64,000 nucleotides of DNA from DATJFQ01 sp035492775. GTDB lineage: Bacteria; Acidobacteriota; Vicinamibacteria; Vicinamibacterales; 2-12-FULL-66-21. This document shows, piece by piece, positions 45,300 to 54,700 of this stretch (position 1 is its first letter; each line of letters opens with the position of its first letter). Under the pieces are notes generated by a model, which did not search any database, was not told the DNA's origin, and saw nothing but the letters and a program-made list of their open reading frames with translations. The stretch covers positions 37,675 through 101,674 of the forward strand of contig DATJIW010000103.1 in NCBI GenBank assembly GCA_035492775.1, written 5' to 3'. The position numbers were made by a program, and so were the translations under genes.

Positions 45300-47320
45300 G
45301 GCTTCGTCGCGCGGCCAATGACCGCGAGCAGCACGCCGTGGCGTGGAACGCTCGCCTCATAGGCGCCGCTCGCGCCGTCCGGCAGATCAGCGTGGGTCCA
45401 CGGGAAGTGCACGGGCGCGTTCTGGTCCTTGACGCCCAGATCCGAGAGCGTGGCGCGAATGACCGTAGCCACGGGCGCGCGGTTGAAGAGGCCGACTGCG
45501 ACGCGCCCATCCGCGAGCGGCCGCGCCCAGACTTCCGTCCAGCCGTCGCTCGTCACCCGGTGCGCGGCCCTGCCCAGCGGATCCTGATCGATGCCGATCA
45601 CCTCGCGGTTGCCGAGCAGGTCGCGCGTGAAGTCGTCGGCCTGGGACAGGTCCGCGCCGATCAGCAGCGGCGCGGCCTGCAGCGCCCACAGTGAGATGTG
45701 GGTCAGCTGCTCGTCATACGTGAGCTGGGTCTGACGCGGTCCCTCCGCCCGTCCCCATCCGAGTTTGCCCACGACGAGCATGTCGGTGTCGTTCCAGTGT
45801 CCGGGACCCGCGTACTGTTCGTGGCCTGTCTGCTGGAATCCTATCGACGACATCGACGGCCACGTGTCCGTGATGTCGCCCGTGACGCGCCACAGGTTTC
45901 CGCCAACCTGATCGCCCCACTCCCACACCTTGCCCCACCCGTACTGACACAGCGAAAATACGAAGTCGCGATCGAGCTTGTCCAGAATGCCCCGCATCAG
46001 CACGTACGGCTTCTGCAGGGATTCGAGGGGCGCCTTCGAGGCGAGCGGCTCGACGTCGGAGTACGAGCACCAGTCGTACTTGATGTAGTCGAAGCCCCAC
46101 TTCGACCACGTGCGCGCGTCCTGCTCCTCGTGCTGGTAGCTGCCCGCGAACCGTTCCTGACACGTGCGCGGTCCCGGGGACGAATAGATGCCAATCTTCA
46201 GGCCCTTCGCGTGTACGTAATCGGCGAGCGCCTTCATGTCGGGGAATTTCTCGTTCGACGTGATCTCGCCGTCCGGGGTGCGCGGTCCTTCCCACGCATC
46301 GTCGATGTTGATGTAGGTGTAGCCCTGAGCTGCGAGACCGCTCGCGACCATGCCGTCGGCCGCGGCGCGCACCTTCGCGTCGTCGACCTGGGCGGCCCAG
46401 ACGTTCCACGAGTTCCAGCCGAGCGGCGGCGTCAGCGCGAGCGCGTCTTTCCCGCCGACGATCGTGAGGACCGTACTGCTTGTCTGTGCTGCAGCATTGC
46501 GCACGGTGACTGGTACGTTCCACCGTCCGTCGCCGCGCAGCGATCCCGAGATGATGCCAGTCTTCGAATCCATCGTGATGCCCGGCGGCAGATTCGTGGC
46601 CGAGAACGTCAAATCGCCGTCGCCCGACGCCGGAATTCTGAACAGGAACGGGCGCCCGGGCGTTGCGCCGGTGATGCGGGGAAAATTGATCGTCGGCGCT
46701 GCGCTCCGGCTCGGGGCGATGCGCGGCCTCGTGTCGGGACGTTGGCTCGTCGTCAGCTGGTGTTCTCCGTCCTTCATGGTCACGAGCGCGCCGGCCCATT
46801 CCGCCGTGTCGCTTCCGGTGCCGTCGTTGGCATCGTTCATGGCAAGAACGAGCGAGCGTGCGCCCGTGAGATCGAGCGACACAGACTTCGGTGCGTCACC
46901 GCCGCGCATGACGCCGCTGTCGAACACCTTGTGGCCGTCCACCCATGCTCCGAAAAGCACACTGCCCGAGCCCGCCGGGACGGAGTCGTCAACGCCGACG
47001 ATGGCTTCGAAACGCGACGCGGCGCCGGCGAGCGCGAGTTCGACGTCGCCATCGGACGCGAGCGGTAGCGCGTGGGCGTACGCCGTGCCGCCAAGCACGA
47101 ATTTCAATGGAGGCGGCGTGCCCGTTTGTCCCCGCGGCAACCGCGGACGGCGTACCGCTTCCTTCGAGAGATCGAGGGAGTCGACCCACACGCCGTTCGG
47201 CGGAGCATCCGCTTTCTGCAGCGCCGCAGCGTCCTGCGCCGAGAGGCGAGGCGTCATGAAGGAAGCCGCGAATGCGGTCAGGCAGGCCGCGGTGAGTCGG
47301 AGGGAGTGGCGCGCTGTCAT
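45296..47320 (-). CDS. Secreted alpha-galactosidase, GH27, with NPCBM module
   Basis: A 674-residue exported glycosidase removing alpha-1,6-linked galactose from oligosaccharides or galactomannan. A signal peptide (about 1-28) is followed by an NPCBM carbohydrate-binding module (about 40-165), a cadherin/He-PIG Ig-like domain (about 190-275), then the GH27 barrel beginning LTPPLGWNSWN. The nucleophile Asp lies in YIKYDWCSY (about residue 414) and the acid/base Asp in the RVTGDITDTW region (about 480). A C-terminal beta domain completes it. The start at 47320 is set by the signal peptide. It sits in a same-strand run with a YitT protein and an AraC regulator. Confidence 0.93.
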   Translation of the reverse strand: MTARHSLRLTAACLTAFAASFMTPRLSAQDAAALQKADAPPNGVWVDSLDLSKEAVRRPRLPRGQTGTPPPLKFVLGGTAYAHALPLASDGDVELALAGAASRFEAIVGVDDSVPAGSGSVLFGAWVDGHKVFDSGVMRGGDAPKSVSLDLTGARSLVLAMNDANDGTGSDTAEWAGALVTMKDGEHQLTTSQRPDTRPRIAPSRSAAPTINFPRITGATPGRPFLFRIPASGDGDLTFSATNLPPGITMDSKTGIISGSLRGDGRWNVPVTVRNAAAQTSSTVLTIVGGKDALALTPPLGWNSWNVWAAQVDDAKVRAAADGMVASGLAAQGYTYINIDDAWEGPRTPDGEITSNEKFPDMKALADYVHAKGLKIGIYSSPGPRTCQERFAGSYQHEEQDARTWSKWGFDYIKYDWCSYSDVEPLASKAPLESLQKPYVLMRGILDKLDRDFVFSLCQYGWGKVWEWGDQVGGNLWRVTGDITDTWPSMSSIGFQQTGHEQYAGPGHWNDTDMLVVGKLGWGRAEGPRQTQLTYDEQLTHISLWALQAAPLLIGADLSQADDFTRDLLGNREVIGIDQDPLGRAAHRVTSDGWTEVWARPLADGRVAVGLFNRAPVATVIRATLSDLGVKDQNAPVHFPWTHADLPDGASGAYEASVPRHGVLLAVIGRATKP

Positions 47321-47334
47321 GAGCGCGGATTGTA

Positions 47335-47877
47335 TTAGAAGCTCTGATACCAGTGCCACCACGGTCCATACAGGTGGCGGAAGGCGTCTCTGCCCCGACG
47401 CGAGGGACGCCCCGACGACACGTATACGACCCCGCACGAGTCCACGAGGCCGCAGGCGCTGGTCAGAAAGCGGAGCTCGCCGGCTGGTTGTTCGAAACCC
47501 CGTACGGTGAAGAGACCGACGCGCTGGCCCTCGTGAAACAACTGCCCCGGCGGAACCCGGGCCAGCATCGGTGCGCTGGCCATGAGCGCCTCCTGGCTGG
47601 CGCGCACACGCACCATGAGAAGAAACGGTGTGGACGCCAACGACACGCCAACGGCAACGACGGCGGGCACAAAGAGTCGACTCCTCCACCGTTCCGAGCC
47701 GCTCGAGGACACCAAGGCAGCGAGCACGCGCAACACCCACCAGGCCGAAAGCGCGACCATCCAGAGGAAGAGCGCCATCCAGAGCGGATACGGGATTCCG
47801 GCGTCGCTGCAGGCGAAGGCGGCGACAGCCAGCCAGGCGAGTGCGGCCGCACGTTCGACCTGCAGGACCCGCGTCAT
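47335..47877 (-). CDS. Small membrane protein of unknown function
   Basis: A 180-residue protein with three predicted transmembrane helices (about 8-26, 30-56 and 68-90) and a soluble C-terminal part of about 90 residues ending in an aromatic cluster, WWHWYQSF. One Cys pair (SACGLVDSCG) could form a disulfide if that part faces the periplasm. I do not recognise the family. Its ATG overlaps the stop of the YitT gene and it ends 14 nt before the alpha-galactosidase start, so all three are probably one transcript. Confidence 0.7.
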   Translation of the reverse strand: MTRVLQVERAAALAWLAVAAFACSDAGIPYPLWMALFLWMVALSAWWVLRVLAALVSSSGSERWRSRLFVPAVVAVGVSLASTPFLLMVRVRASQEALMASAPMLARVPPGQLFHEGQRVGLFTVRGFEQPAGELRFLTSACGLVDSCGVVYVSSGRPSRRGRDAFRHLYGPWWHWYQSF

Positions 47878-48722
47878 GCGAGGGCGGGCCGCCGGATGAC
47901 TCCGCCGCGAACGTTCGCCAGCGGATGCTGGACGACGAACGCACCCGGGTCGAGCACGTCGATGATGCGCATCACGCGTCCAATTTCCAGACGCGTGACA
48001 ACGCAGTAGAGGATGTCGCGATCCTCACCGGTTCGGCCGCCGCGGCCCTGGTAGATCGTGACGCCGCGGCCCAGTTCGTCGAGGATGCGCACGCGAATCT
48101 CCGCCGAGGCATCCGACATGATCGTGATCGCGGTGAACTCTTCGATGCCGTGCAGCACGAAATCGAGCGTGCGCGCGGCAGCGACGTAGGTCAGGATCGA
48201 ATAGAGCGCCGCTTCGACACCAAGGATCGTCATCGCGACGAGGAAGAGCACGACGTTGAACATGAGCACCACGTCGCCAACGCGGAGGCCGATGTTGCGC
48301 CTGCCGATGAGCAGAGCGGCGATTTCCGTCCCGTCGAGCACCGCGCTGCCCCGCATGGCGAGGCCGATGCCGCCGCCGAGGAAGACGCCACCGAAGACCG
48401 CCGTCAGGAGGGGATCCGGCGTGACATCCGGGTACGGGACGCCGGCAAGCACCAGCGCCAGTGCGGTGATCGCCAGCGTGCTCCGTACGGCGAACGCCGT
48501 TCCCAACTGATGGAGGCCCAGCAGGATGAACGGCAGGTTGACGACGGGGAGCCAGACCGACAGCGGCACCGCCGTGACCTTGGCGAGCAGCATGGACACG
48601 CCGGTTACGCCGCCGTCGATGAAGTGGCTCGAGAGCAGGAACCCTTTGATGCCCATGCCGGCGGCGAGGACGCCGGCGACGAGCAGCAGAGCGTTAGCGG
48701 CCTCGCGCTGGATCGATCGCAT
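47874..48722 (-). CDS. YitT-family membrane protein (DUF161 + DUF2179)
   Basis: A 282-residue protein with five or six transmembrane helices (about 8-175) including the family motif SSHFIDGGVTGVSMLL and a second-half GTEIAALLI. It ends in a cytosolic DUF2179 domain (about 195-275; FTAITIMSDASAEIRVRIL and EDRDILYCVV). YitT proteins are widespread and probably transport small solutes, but no substrate is established. It starts 3 nt after the M14 peptidase stop and overlaps the next small membrane protein gene. Confidence 0.92.
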   Translation of the reverse strand: MRSIQREAANALLLVAGVLAAGMGIKGFLLSSHFIDGGVTGVSMLLAKVTAVPLSVWLPVVNLPFILLGLHQLGTAFAVRSTLAITALALVLAGVPYPDVTPDPLLTAVFGGVFLGGGIGLAMRGSAVLDGTEIAALLIGRRNIGLRVGDVVLMFNVVLFLVAMTILGVEAALYSILTYVAAARTLDFVLHGIEEFTAITIMSDASAEIRVRILDELGRGVTIYQGRGGRTGEDRDILYCVVTRLEIGRVMRIIDVLDPGAFVVQHPLANVRGGVIRRPALA

Positions 48723-48725
48723 ACC

Positions 48726-51698
48726 TCATGGTACGCGCTCTCGCGCCATGTCGTTCCAGTTCATGATGGCGTTGAACACCAGAGTGAACTCGCCGTGGTT
48801 CTGCCAGCGGTAGATCGGATTGTTGGCGAACATGATGATCCGCCCCTTTCCGGCAAACCCGCCGGGGACGTCGATCGCGAATGCCTTGTCGCGAATCTCG
48901 TCGGCGCCGCGCATCAGACCCGAGAGCACGGCGCCGTCGCCGCCGATGTACTTGCCCAGGACGTACGTCTGGTCGGTGCTCTGCACCGAGAGCAGCGGGC
49001 CGCCGAGATATTTGATCGGCAGCGTGTCCTCCGTGTAGCCGTAGAACACCGGGTGGTCGCGCTTGAGGATCTCCGCGTTGACGATCGGCCGCGGCGCGTA
49101 GAACCCGCTCGACGTCGAGTTCGCATCGACTGTGCGCGCCAGCCCGAACTCCGCCGGGAATCGCGACGCCTCTCCCAGTGTGATGAGCGTGCCGCCGGCA
49201 TCGAGGAACTTCGCGATCGCGTCCACGCCGTCGCCGCCCATGCCTCCCGTAATGTCCGGCGACTCGCCATACATGCCGAGGAACTTGTACTTCTCGCTCT
49301 TCATATACGGCACCGGGCGCGCGGCGGGAGGGGCGAACACCGCCTGCCGTGTGGCCTGCTGCGTCGGCATCACAATCACGTCGTACTGCGCGCGCAGGTT
49401 TCCCTGTTTCAGCCGTTCCTTGAAGATCAGGTCGTACGGAATGCCGAATTTGTCGAACGTGTAGCGCACCCAGCCGATCTCCTGGGTGCCGTTCCATGAT
49501 GACAGCATGGCGATGCGCGGCAGATCGGCATCGTGCATGGGGACGGACGGCACAGTGTTCAGTCCGGCGGCCGTGAGGCCGAGCTCCTCGACGGCCGTCT
49601 TGACCGTTGCCCCGTCGGCTGGTGGCGTGATGACGAACGAACCCGCGGGGAACTCGGCGCCGTCAGCCGTGAAGCTCTTCTCGGCGATCTTCATCGGCAC
49701 GTCCTTCAATCGATACCGGAACGCGATCATATTGTTCGAGCCGTAGTCGGCAACCGCAATCGCGGCGGAACCGGTTCCGAGCACCTTCCCCTTCGCGACG
49801 GCCTCGTTCACCGGCGTCACCGGAGCGTCGAGAATCGCCTTGTCCTTGATCTCCTTCACGTCGACCAGCATGGCGAGCCCCATCGTCCAGCCGCTGTCGT
49901 CGTACGTCGTGAGATTCGGGTCCGGATAGTCCTGTTTCTCGAGCAGGTTCTTCGCGAGGCGGCCGTAGGGTTGGTTGCGCTTGATGACGTATGAGCCGGC
50001 GGGAAACGTGCCGTCGCTGGTCTTGATTTCAGACGTGGCCTGCCCGATTTCGATTCGCTGGAGCCGAAGGATGTTGACCAGCGTCGCGGCGCGCGTCATG
50101 TCGCGCGTGACCGGTATCACGTAGCCGTACGGCGGCTCGGCGCTGCCGGCGTCGATCGAGTTTTCCGTCTTCCGGTAGAAGTTCTCGAGCACCATGTTCG
50201 GGAACATCGACGTGAGCTGCAGGCCGGAAAGAACGCCGGTTTCCATGTAGTTCGTATTGTTGCGGCGCGAAAAGTTCTGCAGCGCGTCCGGAGGAATCGG
50301 CAGCCCGCGGTACCACTCGCGTGGTTGGCCGCCCCCGCGGCCGGTGGGCACCCCCGCCCGGGCAAAGCCTGTCGTGATCGCGCCTGCCGCATTGGGATCG
50401 ACACTGCGGCCCTGTACGACCGGCGCCGCACCGCGACCGCCACGGCCGCCCGCCGCGGCGGCAGGAGGCGTGGCAGGAGGCGTCGAAGCTGCAGGAGTTT
50501 CCGCCGGACCGTTCTCGCGGCCGCTCTGGGTCTCGTACATCCGCATCATCCCGTTGTGGTTGTATGCGACCGAACCGAGATATCCCGGCGACCAGCCGTC
50601 CATGAACGCGTGGGTGTAAACGCCAGGCATCCCCCACTTCGTCATCTGCTCCAGCTCGAAATTGGAGAAGAACGGCAGCTCGGTGAAGAGGATCGGATCC
50701 AGATTGGGATTCTGGGGCGGCCCGCCGCTGTAGGTGTACATCAGCGGCTGCGCTTCGTGCAGGTCGTGCATGATCGGCGGATGCGCGGTGAAGTACCAGT
50801 CCACGATCGCGCGCATCGATACCTGCGACAGGTTTATGTCGCGATTGTTGTCGTGGAAGACGTACTTACCCCAATACGGAAGCTGCGCGCCGCGTCCGGC
50901 CGTTGCGGCCGGCCCTCGAGTCTGCGCCGCGCCGCGCCCGGCGGTGGCTTCACCACGGCCAGCCGGCGCGGGTGTCGACGCGGACGCCTGGCCTGAATTC
51001 GCGGAAGGCCCCTGCCCGAGCCGTTCCTGCTCGCTGTAGAACCAGTCGACGTTGCGATCCCGGCCGTCGGGGTCCGCCACCGGCGTAATCGATACGTAGA
51101 CGTTGTTTCGAATCTGAGTGATGAGCGGCGACGTTTCAGTCGCGATGCGATACGCCAGCTCCATCAGCATTTCCGACGGTCCCGTTTCTCCGCTGTGCAG
51201 GCCGCCCATCAGGTGATACTCGGGTTTTGTCGTCGCGATGAGCTGCTTGATTTGATCCTGCGAGAGGCCGCGCGGGTCGGCGATCCTGGCGAGGTTGTCC
51301 CGGTTCGCCTGGAGATTGCGCATGTTCTCGTCCGACGAGACCCACACGACCACCAGCTCGCGATTCTCGTCGGAATGGCCGATCGTCTCGATCTTCACTC
51401 GGGGCGTCGCGGCGGCGAGCGCGCGGTAGTACCGAAGAATGTCAGCGTAGTACGTGAGCTTGTACGGGGCGCCGACGTGGTACCCGAGTACGTCTTTCGG
51501 ACTTGGGATCCCGGCCACCTTCGGGAGATGATCGACGAGCGGACTCATGTAGTAAGGCCGCGTCGTCCATTCCTTGACGGACTTGGCGAAGTCGTCATCC
51601 TGCGTCTGTGCCGGATCGCGAGTCTCGGTCACCATCTGCTGTGCCGGCAGCGACACGACCGCGGCAATCAGCGCAGCGCCGACCAGGAACCTTCTCAT
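48726..51698 (-). CDS. Secreted zinc carboxypeptidase (M14) with GATase-like C-terminus
   Basis: A 990-residue exported metallopeptidase. After a signal peptide (about 1-20) the M14 domain shows zinc ligands HxxE in GGLHSGETG (about 164-167) and a later His in MHDLHEAQPL (about 311), with FHDNNRDIN between. A Pro/Ala/Gly-rich low-complexity insert (about 225-250) and another (about 395-440) interrupt it. The C-terminal third resembles a class-I glutamine amidotransferase-like/ThuA-type fold (IAMLSSWNGTQ, YDVIVMPTQQ), as often seen in acidobacterial M14 proteins. The start at 51698 has GAAGGAG upstream and a signal peptide; the longer frame to 52160 is antisense to the divergent gene. First gene of the six-gene run down to 44464. 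Confidence 0.9.
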   Translation of the reverse strand: MRRFLVGAALIAAVVSLPAQQMVTETRDPAQTQDDDFAKSVKEWTTRPYYMSPLVDHLPKVAGIPSPKDVLGYHVGAPYKLTYYADILRYYRALAAATPRVKIETIGHSDENRELVVVWVSSDENMRNLQANRDNLARIADPRGLSQDQIKQLIATTKPEYHLMGGLHSGETGPSEMLMELAYRIATETSPLITQIRNNVYVSITPVADPDGRDRNVDWFYSEQERLGQGPSANSGQASASTPAPAGRGEATAGRGAAQTRGPAATAGRGAQLPYWGKYVFHDNNRDINLSQVSMRAIVDWYFTAHPPIMHDLHEAQPLMYTYSGGPPQNPNLDPILFTELPFFSNFELEQMTKWGMPGVYTHAFMDGWSPGYLGSVAYNHNGMMRMYETQSGRENGPAETPAASTPPATPPAAAAGGRGGRGAAPVVQGRSVDPNAAGAITTGFARAGVPTGRGGGQPREWYRGLPIPPDALQNFSRRNNTNYMETGVLSGLQLTSMFPNMVLENFYRKTENSIDAGSAEPPYGYVIPVTRDMTRAATLVNILRLQRIEIGQATSEIKTSDGTFPAGSYVIKRNQPYGRLAKNLLEKQDYPDPNLTTYDDSGWTMGLAMLVDVKEIKDKAILDAPVTPVNEAVAKGKVLGTGSAAIAVADYGSNNMIAFRYRLKDVPMKIAEKSFTADGAEFPAGSFVITPPADGATVKTAVEELGLTAAGLNTVPSVPMHDADLPRIAMLSSWNGTQEIGWVRYTFDKFGIPYDLIFKERLKQGNLRAQYDVIVMPTQQATRQAVFAPPAARPVPYMKSEKYKFLGMYGESPDITGGMGGDGVDAIAKFLDAGGTLITLGEASRFPAEFGLARTVDANSTSSGFYAPRPIVNAEILKRDHPVFYGYTEDTLPIKYLGGPLLSVQSTDQTYVLGKYIGGDGAVLSGLMRGADEIRDKAFAIDVPGGFAGKGRIIMFANNPIYRWQNHGEFTLVFNAIMNWNDMARERVP

Positions 51699-51728
51699 CA
51701 CGTCTCTCCTTCGGGTGGTGGAGCGCGA

Positions 51729-52583
51729 ATGATATCCGATCGATGGCACGAGCGGTTCGACGCGTTCGCGGCAAGGAAAACCCGAGAGGCGCTCGATGCG
51801 CGGCTTTCTCCCATGGTCACGGTCGACGGACCCGACGCCGCGGGGTTCGAAGCGGTCGGAAGCCGATGGTCGCGGCGGCTCTTCGACGGCGCCTTCTTCC
51901 TTTCCCGCGCGGGCGACGCGACACGGCCGGCGTGCTCGCTCGTCTTCGTGCAGTCGGCAGACGGGAATACCGGTTCCGACGATCCGGGTTCGCTCGGCGG
52001 CGGCGCGACGGACAAGCACCTCATCTACGAAGGACTCTCGCGGGTTGCCGCCGACGCCGTCATGGCGGGAGCCGGTACCGTGCGCGGAGCCGGCGTCGTG
52101 TTCTCCGTGTGGCATCCCGAGATGGTCGCGTTGCGCGCATCGCTGGGCTGCTCGCGCCACCCCGTTCAGATCGTCGCGACCAGCCGCGGCTTGAACCCGG
52201 ACGAAGAACTGATCTGCAACATCCCTTCAACACGCGTCGTGCTGCTCACTGGCGAACCGCCGTCGAGCGATCTGCTGAAAGGCCTCGCCACGCGTCCCTG
52301 GATCACACGCGTTGCCGTGGACGGCGGAGACTTCGTCGCGGCATTCGCGCACCTGCGTGCGATGGGCATCGCCCGCATTTCATGCGTCGGCGGACGGAGC
52401 CTCGCGCGCACGCTGCTGGCAGCGGGACTCGTGGATGACGTTCTGCTCACGACGGCACCTCATCCCGGCGGCGAGCCGAATACGCCCATCGCGCCATGGG
52501 CGTGGCAGGGCCGGGTCGTTGTCCGGAAACACGGGACGGAAAACGAATCGAACGTCCTCTTCGAACAGATCGTCCCGCGATGA
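51729..52583 (+). CDS. RibD C-terminal/dihydrofolate-reductase-fold reductase
   Basis: A 284-residue protein with the reductase fold of RibD C-terminal domains (pyrimidine reductase of riboflavin synthesis). Family features are SLVFVQSADGNTG near residue 70, the GLSRVAADAVMAGAGTVR nucleotide-binding helix, PVQIVATSRGL, and the terminal GGRSLARTLLAAGLVDDVLLTTAP. It has no deaminase half, and an N-terminal extension of about 60 residues replaces it. Stand-alone members are often of unknown substrate; riboflavin synthesis is possible but no other rib gene is near. The ATG at 51729 lies 30 nt from the divergent M14 start, with TATCAT for the M14 promoter overlapping it. Confidence 0.85.
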   Translation: MISDRWHERFDAFAARKTREALDARLSPMVTVDGPDAAGFEAVGSRWSRRLFDGAFFLSRAGDATRPACSLVFVQSADGNTGSDDPGSLGGGATDKHLIYEGLSRVAADAVMAGAGTVRGAGVVFSVWHPEMVALRASLGCSRHPVQIVATSRGLNPDEELICNIPSTRVVLLTGEPPSSDLLKGLATRPWITRVAVDGGDFVAAFAHLRAMGIARISCVGGRSLARTLLAAGLVDDVLLTTAPHPGGEPNTPIAPWAWQGRVVVRKHGTENESNVLFEQIVPR

Positions 52584-52590
52584 TGCCCGT

Positions 52591-53607
52591 TCAGTCGGTC
52601 GACGAACCGTCGAACAGGGGCTCGCAGTTCCGGATCTCCGCACCGTGCCTGGTGCAGACCGCGAAGCGGCCTTCCGAATACATCGAAACCCCTGCAAACT
52701 CCCCTGCCGTGTTCAGCACGTAGAAGTTGACGTTGAAGTTCGGACGGCCGCGCGTGTTGAGCAGGCGCGGCGCCACGGTGTTCGCCGCAACCCTGCCAAG
52801 CGCTTCGAGACCGGCGTCCTTCGGGTGCATGCCGCGCCGCATGCACTCGACGATGACAAAGGCGCTGAGGCCGTACAGATTCGCCTCGCCCCGGCCGGTC
52901 GAACCCGCCGCCCCCGCGCTGCCGTCGACATAGAGCCCCGCGCCGAGCACGGGCGAATCCCCGACCCGGCCGGGCGGCTTCCAGGCAAGACCGCTCGTCG
53001 AAGTCACACCGCTGACGGCACCCTCTCCGTTGACGGCACTGCAGTGGATCGTGCCGTAGAAATGGTTCGCGTCGATCCAGCCGTCGGCGATCATCGAGAG
53101 CTCGATCTGGCGGAGCGCGCCGCTCCCGGCGGGACCGCCGATCCCACCGGCTGCATCCACGCGGCGCTTCCATTCGCGCCAGATTTCACGTGACTTCGCG
53201 GAGTTCAGATCTTCTCGAACCGGAAGCCCCATCCGGCGGGCGAATTCACTGGCGCCTCGACCAGCCAGCAGGTGATGGTCGGTCTGCTCCATCACGAGCT
53301 GGGCGACGCGCGCAGCCGTCGCGACGCCTTCGAGAGCGGCGACGCCCGCGCCAGTCTTCCGCGCGCCGTGCATGCAGCTCGCATCGAGCTGCACGACGCC
53401 GTCTGCATTGGGCAGCCCGCCGTAGCCGACGCTCGTTTCCTGGGGGTCGAGCTCGACAATGCTGACCCCTTCGACCAGCGCGTCGAGCACGTCCCGCCCG
53501 GAGACGATCAACGCGAAGGCGCGCTCCACGCACGTCTCCGGCCCTCCATTCCGGAAAATATTGCCGTTCGCGGACGCAATGACGACAGGTGCGCGCGGGT
53601 GTGTCAT
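52591..53607 (-). CDS. Ntn-hydrolase asparaginase / glycosylasparaginase
   Basis: A 338-residue N-terminal-nucleophile hydrolase of the N4-(beta-N-acetylglucosaminyl)-asparaginase / plant-type asparaginase family. It self-cleaves before a Thr that becomes the catalytic residue; the site is Gly185-Thr186 in YGTIHCSAVN. Substrate-pocket features seen are GYGGLPNADG (about 61-70), typical of glycosylasparaginase, and LDASCMHG. No signal peptide is evident, so it is probably cytosolic. The ATG at 53607 is preferred over one at 53637, which would add ten residues without family match. It is convergent with the RibD-like gene and divergent from the dehydratase. Confidence 0.9.
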   Translation of the reverse strand: MTHPRAPVVIASANGNIFRNGGPETCVERAFALIVSGRDVLDALVEGVSIVELDPQETSVGYGGLPNADGVVQLDASCMHGARKTGAGVAALEGVATAARVAQLVMEQTDHHLLAGRGASEFARRMGLPVREDLNSAKSREIWREWKRRVDAAGGIGGPAGSGALRQIELSMIADGWIDANHFYGTIHCSAVNGEGAVSGVTSTSGLAWKPPGRVGDSPVLGAGLYVDGSAGAAGSTGRGEANLYGLSAFVIVECMRRGMHPKDAGLEALGRVAANTVAPRLLNTRGRPNFNVNFYVLNTAGEFAGVSMYSEGRFAVCTRHGAEIRNCEPLFDGSSTD

Positions 53608-53640
53608 GACGGTCGAATCCGCCGCAGTGTAGTGCATCCG

Positions 53641-53669
53641 TTGACGATGAGGTCGCGCGACAGTACGAT
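53641..53669 (+). promoter_or_regulatory. Promoter of the Ser/Thr dehydratase gene
   Basis: TTGACG (53641-53646) and TACGAT (53664-53669) are exactly 17 nt apart, the best sigma-70-type promoter in the window. Transcription would start near 53676. This rules against the in-frame ATG at 53647, which lies inside the spacer, and favours the ATG at 53683. Confidence 0.65.
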
Positions 53670-53682
53670 CGGGGCTTTCCTG

Positions 53683-54657
53683 ATGAGCGATCGAAACATT
53701 TCCATCGATACCATCCGCGACGCCGCGCGGTTCGTCTACGACGCCGCGGCGCGCACGCCGCTCGTGCCGATCGGACGGCTGCACGAAGGCGGGCCGGAGA
53801 TCTTCCTCAAGCTCGAAGTCCTCCAGCCCATCGGCTCGTTCAAGATCCGCGGTGCTTACAACGCCGTTCGGCAGCTGCCCGAATCCCAGCTGCGAGAAGG
53901 CGTGTGGACGGTGAGCGCGGGCAACGCCGCCCAGGGCGTCGCCCTGGCGGCGCGCAAGGCCGGCGCGGCGTGCAGCGTGATGGTGATGGACACGGCGCCT
54001 GACACGAAGCTGCGGGCGATCGACCGTTTGGGCGCGACGATCGTCAAGGCGACGTACTCCGAGTGCTGGCAGACCGTCACCGACCATGCCTCGGAGCGGA
54101 TGACGGGACACTTCGTCCATCCGTTCGACGACGACGCCTTCATCAGCGGCAATGGAACCGTCGCGCTCGAGATCCTGGAAGATCTGCCGGACGCCGACGC
54201 CGTGGTCGCCCCCGTCGGAGGCGGCGGACTGCTCACCGGGATTGGCGTGGCGTTCCGCGCGTTGAGGCCCGACGCTAGGGTCTACGCGGCGGAGCCCGCG
54301 ACCGCGGCGCCGCTCGCGCGATCGTTCGCGCGCGGAGAAGCCAGTGAGTTCGAAGAATGGCAGGCCTCGTTCGTCGATGGCGCCGGCGGCCGGTCCGTGC
54401 TCACCACGATGTGGCCGCTGCTCCGCGACCACGTCCACGAGTCGATCGTCGTCTCGCTGGAAGAGGCCGCGGCGGCGATGCGGCTCGTCGCCGAACGCGC
54501 GCGCGTCATTGCCGAAGGCGCCGCCGCCTGCGCGGTTGCCGCCGCCGTTTCGCCGGCGCTCGCCGGCCGCGGTCATCGGAAAGTCGTAGCCGTCGTGTCC
54601 GGCGGCAACGTCGACCTGGCCCGCTTTGCGCAGCTCGTCGGCGCGTGTCAGCCGTGA
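53683..54657 (+). CDS. PLP-dependent threonine/serine dehydratase
   Basis: A 324-residue fold-type II PLP enzyme that deaminates Thr or Ser to 2-oxo acids. The Schiff-base Lys54 is in GSFKIRGAYN, the substrate loop is SAGNAAQG (about 90-97) and the phosphate cup is PVGGGGLL (about 182-189). The C-terminal VVSGGN motif (PLP ring N contact) is present. It lacks the ACT-like regulatory domain of biosynthetic IlvA, so it is closer to catabolic dehydratases or serine racemase-like enzymes, which use the same motifs. The start is decided by the promoter just upstream. Confidence 0.92.
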   Translation: MSDRNISIDTIRDAARFVYDAAARTPLVPIGRLHEGGPEIFLKLEVLQPIGSFKIRGAYNAVRQLPESQLREGVWTVSAGNAAQGVALAARKAGAACSVMVMDTAPDTKLRAIDRLGATIVKATYSECWQTVTDHASERMTGHFVHPFDDDAFISGNGTVALEILEDLPDADAVVAPVGGGGLLTGIGVAFRALRPDARVYAAEPATAAPLARSFARGEASEFEEWQASFVDGAGGRSVLTTMWPLLRDHVHESIVVSLEEAAAAMRLVAERARVIAEGAAACAVAAAVSPALAGRGHRKVVAVVSGGNVDLARFAQLVGACQP

Positions 54658-54700
54658 CCGCGCCCGGCGTACACTTGACCTGTCCCCCGAGTCGCACACG

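Noticed and set aside
53647..53683. ATG at 53647 as the start of the dehydratase
   Set aside because: It lies inside the 17-nt spacer of a good promoter, upstream of the predicted transcription start, and adds residues without family match.
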